A stretch of DNA of 10,402 nt from assembly GCA_002417975.1 (NCBI GenBank), contig DIDE01000003.1, positions 1 to 10,402 on the forward strand, in the 5' to 3' direction. This stretch comes from Eggerthellaceae bacterium UBA5808. GTDB taxonomy: Bacteria > Actinomycetota > Coriobacteriia > Coriobacteriales > Eggerthellaceae. This document shows, piece by piece, positions 1-7,251 of this stretch; position 1 is the first letter of the stretch; the number at the start of each line of letters is the position of its first letter. The notes under the pieces were generated by a model. The model was not told where the DNA came from. It saw nothing but the letters and a program-made list of their open reading frames with translations, and ran no database searches. The position numbers and the translations under genes were made by a program.

Positions 1-102
1 TATAGGTCGCGCATCTCACCAGGTGTTATGGAGGCGCTTTACTCATTGTCTTAAGTTGAAAAACACGAATCGGCACTTGCTCGCCAGCACTTCATTCAAG
101 GC

Positions 103-540
103 GCTACATTTAGGTTACGTATACGTCTCAACAGCATTTTGCTTGATCGGAATGTACTGGAGATGTCACATCGACATCTCCAATAGATCTCAGTGGCATG
201 TTTCTTTGCTTATCTACATTCAAAAGTTCTACGTCGGGGCAGCTTATGCGTCTCGACGGTATGCTCCTCTACCAAACCGTATTCAATCCGCTACATTGAG
301 ATCGCATATACGTCTCAATGGGATATCTCTTACTCAGGCTGCATTCAGAGATACTACATGGGGACACCTATACGTCTTAATGGGATATCTCTTACTCAGG
401 CTGCATTCAGAGATGCTACATTGCATCTCTTATACGTTTCAATGATATATCCCTCGTCCCAAGATGCATGTAAGCTGCTACATGGAGGATAACCTATATA
501 TCTCAATGGGGCATTCCTCAGTCAAGTCTCTTTTGGATGC
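103..540. repeat. Degenerate tandem array, 62-63 bp period, with a recurring hairpin
   Basis: About seven units are recognisable from a core beginning GCTACAT, followed by TATACGTCTCAATGGGATAT and ending GCATTCAGAGAT. Equivalent C residues of the CTACAT core fall at 107, 169, 232, 294, 357, 419 and 481, spacings of 62 or 63. The units at 290-352 and 353-414 share a nearly identical stretch of about 45 bp; the others are diverged, and a very decayed copy may extend left to about 33. Within a unit, the CATTGAGA-like segment is complementary to the TCTCAATG-like segment (294-301 with 313-320). Because 62 is not a multiple of three, successive copies change frame, so this is not a protein repeat. 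Both halves of the unit vary gradually, unlike constant CRISPR repeats with unrelated spacers. Function is unknown; it could be a structured RNA array, a protein-binding array or a decayed element. Confidence 0.8.
158..182. repeat. Perfect 10-bp inverted repeat inside the 62-bp array
   Basis: TGGAGATGTC at 158-167 is exactly complementary to GACATCTCCA at 173-182, with a 5-nt loop ACATC. It sits at the border between two units of the array, at the place where other units have shorter inverted repeats (409-416 with 423-430, eight bp; 467-472 with 479-484, six bp). There is no T-run after it, so it does not look like a terminator. Role unknown. Confidence 0.7.
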
Positions 541-541
541 T

Positions 542-568
542 CGAAGTTCTACAAGAACTTTGATTTTT
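542..568 (+). terminator. Possible intrinsic terminator at the end of the 62-bp array
   Basis: AAGTTCT (544-550) and AGAACTT (554-560) form a 7-bp perfect stem with a 3-nt loop, extendable by a G-T and a C-G pair to nine pairs (542-562). Five T's follow at 564-568. The stem is AT-rich and therefore weak. If functional, it would end transcription coming rightward through the array and insulate the downstream region. It could also simply be a diverged array unit that happens to precede T's. Confidence 0.3.
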
Positions 569-776
569 CAAGTGGCGGGATCATACATGCGATGTAGGAA
601 GTCTGTGAAATTCTGTGCAATCCGTCACTATATCGCTCTAGCGTGATAAAGTAAGCACATGTTATGAGAAGCGAAGGAAGCAAGAACGGCTGGATAAGCG
701 ATCTTGACTAAAAACAACTGAGCGAATAGCTATTGCTACGATATTGAAGTAAGCAGTTGGGCAGATGATTGCAGCT
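569..776. other. Non-coding spacer with no recognised feature
   Basis: This stretch lies between the two repeat arrays. Short open frames run into it from the left, but they have no ribosome binding site, cross the repeat array and resemble no family I know. The only local structure I see is a 10-bp palindrome AATAGCTATT at 725-734. No tRNA, riboswitch or strong promoter is recognised. Confidence 0.5.
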
Positions 777-930
777 AAGCACTAAACAAGTACCAAGCAC
801 CGAGCACTAAACAAGCACCAAGTACCAATCAAGTACCAAGCCTAACCAAGCACTAAGCACTAAGTAAGCACTAAGTAAGTACCAAGCACTAAACAAGCAC
901 TAAGCACTAAACAAGCACTAAGCACTGAGC
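777..930. repeat. Heptamer plus tetramer repeat array (AAGYACY words)
   Basis: The 154 bp can be divided completely into 7-bp words matching AAGYACY (15 exact copies: AAGCACT, AAGCACC or AAGTACC), one variant GAGCACT, one degenerate 10-bp segment, and 4-bp inserts AAAC (four times), AAGT (twice), AATC and GAGC. The inserts follow one or more heptamers, giving 11-bp, 18-bp or longer steps. The + strand is almost T-poor and rich in A and C, and every frame is interrupted by TAA or TAG, so it is not coding. It lies about 125 bp upstream of the his operon start. It may be a variable-number repeat or a cluster of protein-binding sites; no known operator is recognised. Confidence 0.85.
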
Positions 931-954
931 AAGTAGTCGTACATTATGCAATCA

Positions 955-983
955 TTGATACATCAAATAGTGTATCTTACTAA
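955..983 (+). promoter_or_regulatory. Weak promoter candidate for the his operon
   Basis: TTGATA (955-960) resembles a -35 box, and TACTAA (978-983), 17 bp downstream, is a poor -10 box with only three of six consensus matches. The -35 overlaps a near-palindrome TTGAT-AC-ATCAA (955-966), and GATAC/GTATC (957-961 and 972-976) form a second inverted repeat, so an operator here is possible. No T-box motif and no leader peptide with a run of histidine codons is seen between 937 and 1056. The placement is tentative. Confidence 0.22.
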
Positions 984-1056
984 GTGATATGCGGCGTCGG
1001 TGCGAGTAGCGTGGATAACGTACCGATAGAAGCGGAAAAGGTAAGGGGGCGGATCA

Positions 1057-2691
1057 ATGGATTTCACCACACCAACTGGGTTTCGTGATGTCATGTCTGA
1101 TGAGGCTCGACAACGCGAGGACATCTCTGCACGTGTGCAAGCGTGTTTTGCTGCGCGGGGTTATGCTCCGATCGAAACACCGACGATAGAGCGCATGGAA
1201 GTCATGAGAGCTGCAGGTCATATTCCTGGATCCCCATTTCAGCTCTTTGATGCTGCGAACGATCTTCTTGCTCTACGACCTGATGTGACGATGCAAATCG
1301 CTCGCATGTGTGCGACGCGCCTTCGTGGTCAACAGGGGCCATTCAAATTTCGCTACACACAGCGCATTTTCCGTGAGGCGGATCGTCAAACAACAGCTCG
1401 CGAGCTCACACAAATTGGTCTTGAGAATATTGGTGAATCGGGTGCAACTGCCGACGCGGAACTTGTTGGGTTGTTCGCTGAGGCTCTTAAGCTTTGCGGC
1501 CTATCGTCATTTTCTATTGTGATGGGTAGCGTAGGTGTTCTACAGGCACTGCTTGAAACGTGTCCCGCTCCTGATGAGTGGAAACGTGCGGTGCTGGCGG
1601 CCTATCATGATTCGAATTTTGTTGAGCTTGATCGGCTGACGACGGAAGATAGCATTCCGACGGCGTTTGCGCAAGCAATTGGTCGTTTGCCTCACATACG
1701 AGGCGGCCGTGAAGCGATTGACCAGGTTATTGCACTCACTGCGCCGCTCGGATGCGACCGTGGCATTGCTGATCTTGCACAAACGTATGATCTGCTCATC
1801 GAACAAGGACTTGAGCAGGAAATAACGGTCGACTTTTCTATTATGAGCGAGTTCGACTACTATACAGGCATCGTGTTTGAGGCATATGCGCCTGGTATGG
1901 GCACATCGATAGGGTCCGGCGGTCGTTACGATCATCTACTTGCGGCTTACCAGGGGGAAGATCGTCCTGCGGCAGGGTTTGCTTTCTTCCTTGAGCAAGT
2001 CATGGCGGCATGCGAATGCGACGCGAACGCATCTAAAGAGCAGCCGCTGCGCATTGCTGTTCCTAAAGGATCGCTTAACGCGGACACGATTGCTGTCTTG
2101 CAATCCGCTGGTCTTGATACGTCCGGTCTTGAGGATCCAGGAAGACAGCTTATTATCAGCAATCCTGGTGTTGACTACATTATTGTTCGACCAACGGATG
2201 CTCCTGTGTTTGTTTCGATGGGTGCAGCGGACTGCGGAATATGTGGCAAGGATAGCTTGCTTGAAGCTGGAGTCGATGTCATCGAGCTTACCGATTTGCA
2301 CTACGGTGGTTGTCGATTTGTTGTTGCGGAACCTCAGGGCGCAACGCCAACAGTTGAGGATCATTACCACCGTTTGGGATCGATCCGCGTTGCGACAAAG
2401 TATCCGCGCATCACGCGTGCGTATTACGATCGTATTGGTATGCAGGTCGAAATCGTAAAGCTTCATGGAAATATCGAGTTGGCACCGTTGACAGGCATGG
2501 CTGAACGCATTGTTGACATCACTGCAACGGGAACAACACTTCGCGAGAATAATTTATCAATCGTTGATGACGTTGTTTCTTCAACAGCTCGATTTTTTGC
2601 AAATACCTGCGCCTTCCGTATGGATGGGCGCGTTACTCAATTAGCTACTACATTACAGAACCAGACGAAGGAGACAGTATGCGACGCGTAG
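1057..2691 (+). CDS. hisZG: HisZ-HisG fusion: ATP phosphoribosyltransferase with regulatory domain
   Basis: Catalyses the first step of histidine synthesis in the cytoplasm, joining ATP and PRPP to give phosphoribosyl-ATP. Residues 1 to about 318 are HisZ, a histidyl-tRNA synthetase-like regulatory subunit: LRPDVTMQIARM (73-84), the motif-2-like FRYTQRIFREADR (98-110), DYYTGIVFEAY (267-277) and the motif-3-like GSGGRYD (286-292). After a linker of about ten residues, residues 330-544 are a short-form HisG starting PLRIAVPKGSL, with GICGKDSLLEAG (394-405) and the PRPP-binding segment DITATGTTLRENN (487-499). The frame is continuous across the junction (around 2011-2044). HisZ and short HisG are normally separate proteins forming a hetero-octamer in which HisZ senses histidine; fusion fixes a 1:1 ratio. 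The ATG at 1057 follows an AGGGGG ribosome site. The stop overlaps hisD by 13 nt. Identity of both domains is secure. Confidence 0.93.
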   Translation: MDFTTPTGFRDVMSDEARQREDISARVQACFAARGYAPIETPTIERMEVMRAAGHIPGSPFQLFDAANDLLALRPDVTMQIARMCATRLRGQQGPFKFRYTQRIFREADRQTTARELTQIGLENIGESGATADAELVGLFAEALKLCGLSSFSIVMGSVGVLQALLETCPAPDEWKRAVLAAYHDSNFVELDRLTTEDSIPTAFAQAIGRLPHIRGGREAIDQVIALTAPLGCDRGIADLAQTYDLLIEQGLEQEITVDFSIMSEFDYYTGIVFEAYAPGMGTSIGSGGRYDHLLAAYQGEDRPAAGFAFFLEQVMAACECDANASKEQPLRIAVPKGSLNADTIAVLQSAGLDTSGLEDPGRQLIISNPGVDYIIVRPTDAPVFVSMGAADCGICGKDSLLEAGVDVIELTDLHYGGCRFVVAEPQGATPTVEDHYHRLGSIRVATKYPRITRAYYDRIGMQVEIVKLHGNIELAPLTGMAERIVDITATGTTLRENNLSIVDDVVSSTARFFANTCAFRMDGRVTQLATTLQNQTKETVCDA

Positions 2692-4052
2692 TACTCAAAC
2701 AAGGCGAAACGTTCAATGAGGGGCACCTCAAGCGCACGGGAGCTTTTAACGCAAAAGCGTTGACTGCTGCGACGGCAATTGTTGACGATGTGCGAAAAAA
2801 TGGTGATACCGCTTTACGTGCTTATACGAAAAAATTCGACGGTGTCGAACTCGAAAACTTCCGTGTAAGTGACGCGGCAATCGCAAAAGCATTGACCGAA
2901 GTTGATCCTAAAGTATCGAAAGCACTTGAACATGCAGCGCGTCAGATCCGTGATTTTCACGAGCGCCAGCGTCAGCAGAGCTGGTTCTCGGTGCGTGCCG
3001 ATGGTGCGCTTGTCGGTTCAAAGGTTGAGCCGATTCAGGCAGTCGGCATCTATGTACCTGGCGGTCGTGCCCTGTACCCGTCTTCGGTACTGATGAATGC
3101 AATTCCTGCATCAGTTGCAGGAGTCGATCGTATCGCTTGTGTTACGCCACCAACAAAGGATGGATCTCTTGATCCTGCGATCGTCGAAGCATGTCGTATC
3201 TCGGGCGTAAGTGAGATTTATTCAATTGGTGGAGCTCAGGCAATCGCTGCTTTGGCCTATGGTACCGAAACGATTAAACCTGTTGCTAAAATTACTGGTC
3301 CAGGTAACGCATATGTAGCAGCAGCTAAGAAGCTCGTGTCGGGCGATGTTGGCATCGATATGATTGCTGGTCCTTCCGAAGTATGCGTTGTTGCTGATGA
3401 GAGTGCAGATCCTCGCATGGTTGCTATCGATTTGATGGCTCAGGCTGAGCATGATCCTCTTGCGACGTGCTATTTAGTAACCTTCAGCACTGAATATGCT
3501 GATGAAGTTAACGCGGCAGTAAAGGAGCACCTGAAGACCTCGACGCGCGCAGAAATTACCTCCGCGTCTCTTGCGGAGCAGGGTCTAACAGTCATTTGCC
3601 CTGACATGAAGACGGCGATTGGTGCGGTAAACGTTATCGCTCCAGAACATCTCGAACTGCACGTGCACTCAGCGATGGACCTGTTAGGATCCATTCGCAA
3701 TGCGGGTGCAATCTTCTTGGGCGAGTGGACGCCAGAAGCTGTGGGCGATTACGTTGCTGGTCCAAATCACACACTGCCGACGGGTGGTACGGCACGCTAT
3801 GCAAGTCCTTTGTCGGTTGATCAGTTCATCAAGAAGTCGAGTGTCATTCAATATACGCCTAAGGCTCTCAAAAACGATGGCGAGTCAGTCATGACAATCG
3901 CTACGCAAGAGGGACTATGGGCGCATGCCAAGAGCGTTGAGCTGCGTATGGGACGCATCGCTGAGGCGGAACGTTTTTCGGCACAGGGCGATCCTGCGAC
4001 TGTCCAGCCTGCACAGACGAGTTCCGATGCGGCGGGCTCTGGAAATGAATAG
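2679..4052 (+). CDS. hisD: Histidinol dehydrogenase
   Basis: Performs the last two oxidations of the pathway, L-histidinol to L-histidine via the aldehyde, using NAD and a bound zinc ion. The 457-residue length is slightly above the usual 430 or so. The family signature IDMIAGPSEVCVVADE (226-241) is intact. Expected zinc ligands are present: Q255 and H258 in LMAQAEHD, D357 in VGDYVAG and H416 in GLWAHAKS; the catalytic pair is E323-H324 in APEHLEL. The ATG at 2679 lies inside the end of hisZG (13-nt overlap) with AAGGAG at 2669-2674, indicating translational coupling. The last 23 residues or so (435-457), rich in A, S, Q and T, look like a non-conserved tail and run over the hisC start. Assignment is firm. 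Confidence 0.97.
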   Translation: MRRVVLKQGETFNEGHLKRTGAFNAKALTAATAIVDDVRKNGDTALRAYTKKFDGVELENFRVSDAAIAKALTEVDPKVSKALEHAARQIRDFHERQRQQSWFSVRADGALVGSKVEPIQAVGIYVPGGRALYPSSVLMNAIPASVAGVDRIACVTPPTKDGSLDPAIVEACRISGVSEIYSIGGAQAIAALAYGTETIKPVAKITGPGNAYVAAAKKLVSGDVGIDMIAGPSEVCVVADESADPRMVAIDLMAQAEHDPLATCYLVTFSTEYADEVNAAVKEHLKTSTRAEITSASLAEQGLTVICPDMKTAIGAVNVIAPEHLELHVHSAMDLLGSIRNAGAIFLGEWTPEAVGDYVAGPNHTLPTGGTARYASPLSVDQFIKKSSVIQYTPKALKNDGESVMTIATQEGLWAHAKSVELRMGRIAEAERFSAQGDPATVQPAQTSSDAAGSGNE

Positions 4053-5127
4053 CGTACGCAATCCGTCTCCACGTCTTGCGAATATGGTGCCGTATGATCC
4101 AAAATACATGCCGGCACAGTGCATGATGTCAGCGAACGAAAATCCTCGTGACATTCCTGAAGAGGTGCGTCACGAGGTCGTTCATGCCTTGCGTAATCTG
4201 GCGTTCAACCGATACCCTGATCCGCTTGCGCAGGATTTGCGTCAGGCTATTGCTGATGCAAATGGTCTTGATCAAGACAATGTGCTGATGGGAAATGGTG
4301 GCGACGAACTGCTGTTTGATATTGCGCTTGCCTGGGGTGGTAAGGGACGTACGTTTCTGAATATCCCTCCGACGTTTTCGGTGTATGAGAATAACGCTCA
4401 GTTAACAGGGACAACGGTAGTGAACATTCCGCGTCGCGCGGATTATTCTATTGATGAAGAGGCTGTGCTTACTCGGCTCGCGCAAGGCGATATTGATTAC
4501 GTTATTATCGCGAGCCCTAACAATCCTACAGGCCAATTAGCTGATGAGACCTTTCTCATGAAGGTACTTGACGCATCAGATGCGCTCGTCGTTGTCGATG
4601 AGGCATACTTCGAATTCAGCCGTACAACGATGCGTCCGTATCTTGCACAGCATCGTAATTTGATGATTCTTAGAACGTTCTCGAAAGCATTTTGCCTTGC
4701 AGGTGTTCGTATGGGGTATGTGCTCGCGAATGCGTCGTTGATCCGCGAATTGATTAAGGTTCGTCAGCCGTATTCAGTCGATGCAGTTTCGCAACAAATT
4801 GCATGTGCGGTGTTTAAGCATCGTGAGTGCTTTGAGCGAGGGATTCTAGATATTATCGATCAACGCTCATGGCTGATTCAGGAACTTACTGCTACTGATG
4901 GCGTTAAGCCGTACCCCTCTGATTCGAACTATATCCTGTTCAAGGTTGAAAGCATGGATGCACATGAAGTGTGGGAACAGCTGTATCAGCGCGGCATTCT
5001 TATCCGAGATTTTTCAAATGGACTCTATACGTCCCAGTGCTTACGCGTTAGTGTGTCGAGTGAAGAGGATAACCAAACGTTCATAGAGGCGTTGCGGTCG
5101 ATACTCAAAGGAGAGGCTTATGAGTGA
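4045..5127 (+). CDS. hisC: Histidinol-phosphate aminotransferase
   Basis: PLP-dependent class I/II aminotransferase that converts imidazole acetol phosphate plus glutamate to histidinol phosphate and 2-oxoglutarate. I chose the ATG at 4045, which overlaps the hisD stop by 8 nt (ATGAATAG); it gives 360 residues and the usual beginning, with VPYDPKY (15-21) and SANENP (29-34). The frame is open back to 3925, but that extension would add 40 residues with no family counterpart and would lie deep in hisD. Landmarks: RYPDP (56-60), ASPNNPTG (156-163, N159), VVVDEAYFEF (182-191, D185), the PLP lysine K214 in RTFSKAF, and the C-terminal substrate-binding R334 in CLRVSVSS. The start has only a weak ribosome site, consistent with coupling to hisD translation. 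It overlaps hisB by 8 nt. Confidence 0.95.
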   Translation: MNSVRNPSPRLANMVPYDPKYMPAQCMMSANENPRDIPEEVRHEVVHALRNLAFNRYPDPLAQDLRQAIADANGLDQDNVLMGNGGDELLFDIALAWGGKGRTFLNIPPTFSVYENNAQLTGTTVVNIPRRADYSIDEEAVLTRLAQGDIDYVIIASPNNPTGQLADETFLMKVLDASDALVVVDEAYFEFSRTTMRPYLAQHRNLMILRTFSKAFCLAGVRMGYVLANASLIRELIKVRQPYSVDAVSQQIACAVFKHRECFERGILDIIDQRSWLIQELTATDGVKPYPSDSNYILFKVESMDAHEVWEQLYQRGILIRDFSNGLYTSQCLRVSVSSEEDNQTFIEALRSILKGEAYE

Positions 5128-5719
5128 GCTCCAACGCGTTGCATCATTGACGCGCACTACTGACGAAACGGATATTAGTATCGCTCTCGATCTGGACGGA
5201 TCGGGAATGGCTGACATCAATACGGGCGTGCCATTTTTTGATCACATGCTTAATGCATTTGCACGTCATGGCCATTTTGATCTTAAGGTACGTGCTCAAG
5301 GTGATCTTGAGGTCGATGCACATCATACTGTCGAAGATGTAGGCATTGTACTTGGTGATGCATTTGATCAGGCGCTTGACGCGCGCCGTGGGATTACGAG
5401 ATTTGCTGACGTTTGTATCCCTATGGATGAATCGTTGATTCTTGCTGCATGCGATATCTCTGGGCGCGGGCAGCTTTTTTATACCGTTCCTTTGGCTCAG
5501 CAGATGCTCGGTACCTATGATACTGATTTAACGAAGGAATTTTTTATTGCCTTTGCTGCACATGCAGGTGTGACGCTCCATGTGCGTGAACTTGCGGGCG
5601 AAAATGCGCATCATATCGTTGAGGCGGTGTTCAAAGCAACCGGTCGCGCAATGAGCCAGGCCTGTGCAATCGATCCGCGTGTGGTAGATGCAATTCCTTC
5701 GACTAAGGGTGCGCTGTAA
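5120..5719 (+). CDS. hisB: Imidazoleglycerol-phosphate dehydratase
   Basis: Dehydrates imidazole glycerol phosphate to imidazole acetol phosphate, a manganese-dependent reaction in a 24-subunit particle. At 199 residues it is the monofunctional form and lacks the N-terminal HAD phosphatase domain of the enterobacterial enzyme. Metal-binding motifs are intact: FFDHML (39-44, H42), DAHHTVED (66-73, H68, H69, E72), H148 in AAHAG and AHHIVEA (163-169, H164, H165, E168). The ATG at 5120 is preceded by AAGGAG and overlaps the end of hisC by 8 nt. The stop shares one base with the hisH start (TAATG). Since this HisB has no phosphatase half, histidinol-phosphate phosphatase must come from elsewhere. 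Confidence 0.97.
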   Translation: MSELQRVASLTRTTDETDISIALDLDGSGMADINTGVPFFDHMLNAFARHGHFDLKVRAQGDLEVDAHHTVEDVGIVLGDAFDQALDARRGITRFADVCIPMDESLILAACDISGRGQLFYTVPLAQQMLGTYDTDLTKEFFIAFAAHAGVTLHVRELAGENAHHIVEAVFKATGRAMSQACAIDPRVVDAIPSTKGAL

Positions 5720-6372
5720 TGATTGCGGTTGTCGACTATTGCAAGGGCAATCTTAAAAGCGTCGAGCGCGGTCTGCGCGCGGCGGGCGGAGATGCCCAGA
5801 TTGTCGACAATCCTGTAGATATTGCGCATGCTGAGGCAATTGTACTTCCTGGCGTTGGCGCGTTTGATGATGCGGCAAGCTATATGGCTGCATCAGGACA
5901 GATGACTGTTATTCGCAATTCCATCAATAGCGGTACACCGTTTTTGGGGATATGCCTAGGTATGCATTTGCTCTTTGAGCATGGTGTCGAAGGTTCGTCT
6001 ACGGCTACGGGTACTGATGGCTTGGGTATTATTCCAGGGACGGTGCAGCGCATGCCTTCAGCTGATGCTCAAGGAACTCACTATAAGATTCCTCATGTGG
6101 GGTGGAACACTGTCGATTACCGTCATGAGACGGCGCTTCCACTGTGCGAAGGAATCGATGATCATACGTATTTTTACTTTACACATAGCTATATAAGTCC
6201 GCGCAACCCGTATACACAGGCGACGACCGAACATTCAGTAGCATTTCCAAGCATTGTTGATTATCATCACAGAGTGTTCGGCGTGCAATTTCATCCGGAG
6301 AAATCCTCGGATGCAGGTGCACGAGTACTCAAAAATTTTGTAGATCTCGTCGCTCACATACACTGCGAGTAG
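5719..6372 (+). CDS. hisH: Imidazole glycerol phosphate synthase, glutaminase subunit HisH
   Basis: Class I glutamine amidotransferase that releases ammonia from glutamine and feeds it to HisF for formation of imidazole glycerol phosphate and AICAR. The 217-residue protein has GVGAFDDA (45-52), the nucleophile C79 in FLGICLGMHLL, YFTHSY (153-158), and the rest of the triad H192 and E194 in GVQFHPEKS. Its ATG shares an A with the hisB stop, so the two are translationally coupled. The partner gene hisF lies beyond hisA, about 1 kb away. Length and motifs are typical. Confidence 0.97.
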   Translation: MIAVVDYCKGNLKSVERGLRAAGGDAQIVDNPVDIAHAEAIVLPGVGAFDDAASYMAASGQMTVIRNSINSGTPFLGICLGMHLLFEHGVEGSSTATGTDGLGIIPGTVQRMPSADAQGTHYKIPHVGWNTVDYRHETALPLCEGIDDHTYFYFTHSYISPRNPYTQATTEHSVAFPSIVDYHHRVFGVQFHPEKSSDAGARVLKNFVDLVAHIHCE

Positions 6373-6386
6373 ATAAGGAGCGTGTG

Positions 6387-7157
6387 ATGGAGCTGCTTCC
6401 CGCGATAGACATTCTTGAAGGTAAGGTCGTACGTCTTCGTAAAGGCGACTATCAGGCTGCAACAATTTATAACGAGGACCCCGTTGCTCAGGCCCAGGCG
6501 TTTGAACAAGCAGGCGCCGAATTTATACATATCGTCGATTTGGATGGTGCGCGAACTGGTGAACCTCATGCGACGCCAATTATCGAGCAGATTATGCATA
6601 AGACGTTGCTTCATGTCGAAGTTGGCGGAGGGATTCGTTCGATGGAAGCCATCGAACGTCTTATCGATATGGGTGTCAATCGGGTTATCTTAGGAACGCA
6701 GCTGGTTGTCGATGACGATTTTGCGCGTGATGCAATCGACAAATATTCCTCGGCTCTTGTGGCAGGTATTGATGCTCGTGCCGGGCTTGTTGCGGTTGAG
6801 GGATGGAATGAAGATGTTGGCATGCCTGCTGATGATTTGATCTCTCACGTTCATGAGCTGGGATTCCAGCATCTGATTTATACCGATATCATGCGCGATG
6901 GCATGCAAACAGGCGTTGATGTCCACCGATATGTTGAGCTAGCAAAGCTCTTTGGTAATCCAGTGATTGCAAGTGGTGGTGTTTCGGGCATTGATGACAT
7001 CGCTGCACTTGGCGCTCAAGCAGGATCGATCGAAGGCGTAATCGCTGGACGAGCTGTTTACGAACATACACTCGATATCGCGCAGGCTATGGATGTCTGC
7101 CATAACGCAACGATTAAGGCGATGGCAGCAGTTGTGGCACAGCATCCATGTGGATAA
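6387..7157 (+). CDS. hisA: ProFAR isomerase HisA
   Basis: Isomerises 5'-ProFAR to PRFAR (an Amadori rearrangement) in a (beta-alpha)8 barrel. The ATG at 6387 is six bases after AAGGAG (6375-6380), giving 256 residues; an in-frame GTG at 6384 is only three bases from that site and less likely. Landmarks: the catalytic D8 in LPAIDILEGK, the phosphate-binding VGGGIRS (79-85), the second catalytic D129 in VAGIDARAG, EGWNED, YTDIMRDGM, and a C-terminal ASGGVSG phosphate loop. VAVEGWNED resembles ordinary HisA, but I cannot exclude dual HisA/TrpF activity (PriA), as known in many Actinobacteria. It begins 14 nt after hisH. A 190-bp gap follows, so it closes the tightly packed part of the operon. 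Confidence 0.95.
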   Translation: MELLPAIDILEGKVVRLRKGDYQAATIYNEDPVAQAQAFEQAGAEFIHIVDLDGARTGEPHATPIIEQIMHKTLLHVEVGGGIRSMEAIERLIDMGVNRVILGTQLVVDDDFARDAIDKYSSALVAGIDARAGLVAVEGWNEDVGMPADDLISHVHELGFQHLIYTDIMRDGMQTGVDVHRYVELAKLFGNPVIASGGVSGIDDIAALGAQAGSIEGVIAGRAVYEHTLDIAQAMDVCHNATIKAMAAVVAQHPCG

Positions 7158-7205
7158 GAGTGCGGATTCGGCGACGTTTGAGCTAAGGTGTCGAACGATG
7201 CGTTA

Positions 7206-7251
7206 AGTGCGCATATATAAATGATGTTTCATAACGTATATGCAATGCACT
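7206..7251 (+). promoter_or_regulatory. Alternative hairpin that competes with the 32-bp palindrome
   Basis: AGTGCGCATATA (7206-7217) can pair with 7237-7251, TATATGC-AAT-GCACT, forming 12 base pairs interrupted by one 3-nt bulge (AAT, 7244-7246), with a 19-nt loop. The 3' side of this stem is the left arm of the perfect palindrome at 7241-7272, so the two structures exclude each other. This arrangement resembles an attenuator-like switch in the hisA-hisF gap. The pairing is visible in the sequence; a regulatory role is inference. Confidence 0.35.

Noticed and set aside
103..540. CRISPR array
   Set aside because: Spacing of about 62 bp is suggestive, but there is no constant repeat alternating with unrelated spacers; both halves of the unit are similar and vary gradually, and no cas gene is in the window.
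23..646. Several open frames of 60-140 codons on the + strand in the left region
   Set aside because: They run through the 62-bp repeat array, whose period shifts frame in each copy, have no ribosome binding sites and show no recognisable family. They look like chance open frames.
777..930. Coding low-complexity protein or leader peptide
   Set aside because: All frames on the + strand meet TAA or TAG repeatedly, and the mixed 7- and 4-bp steps do not keep a frame.
937..1056. T-box or histidine leader-peptide attenuator before hisZG
   Set aside because: No T-box-like conserved sequence and no short frame rich in CAT/CAC codons is seen; the only small frame near 989 encodes mainly arginine.
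1936..2466. Long antisense open frame within hisZG, and similar antisense frames elsewhere in the his genes
   Set aside because: They are opposite well-supported coding genes, lack ribosome sites and show no family features; they are shadows of codon use.
3925..4044. N-terminal extension of HisC
   Set aside because: The frame is open here but lies within hisD, and the predicted residues do not match the HisC family, whose usual beginning fits the ATG at 4045.
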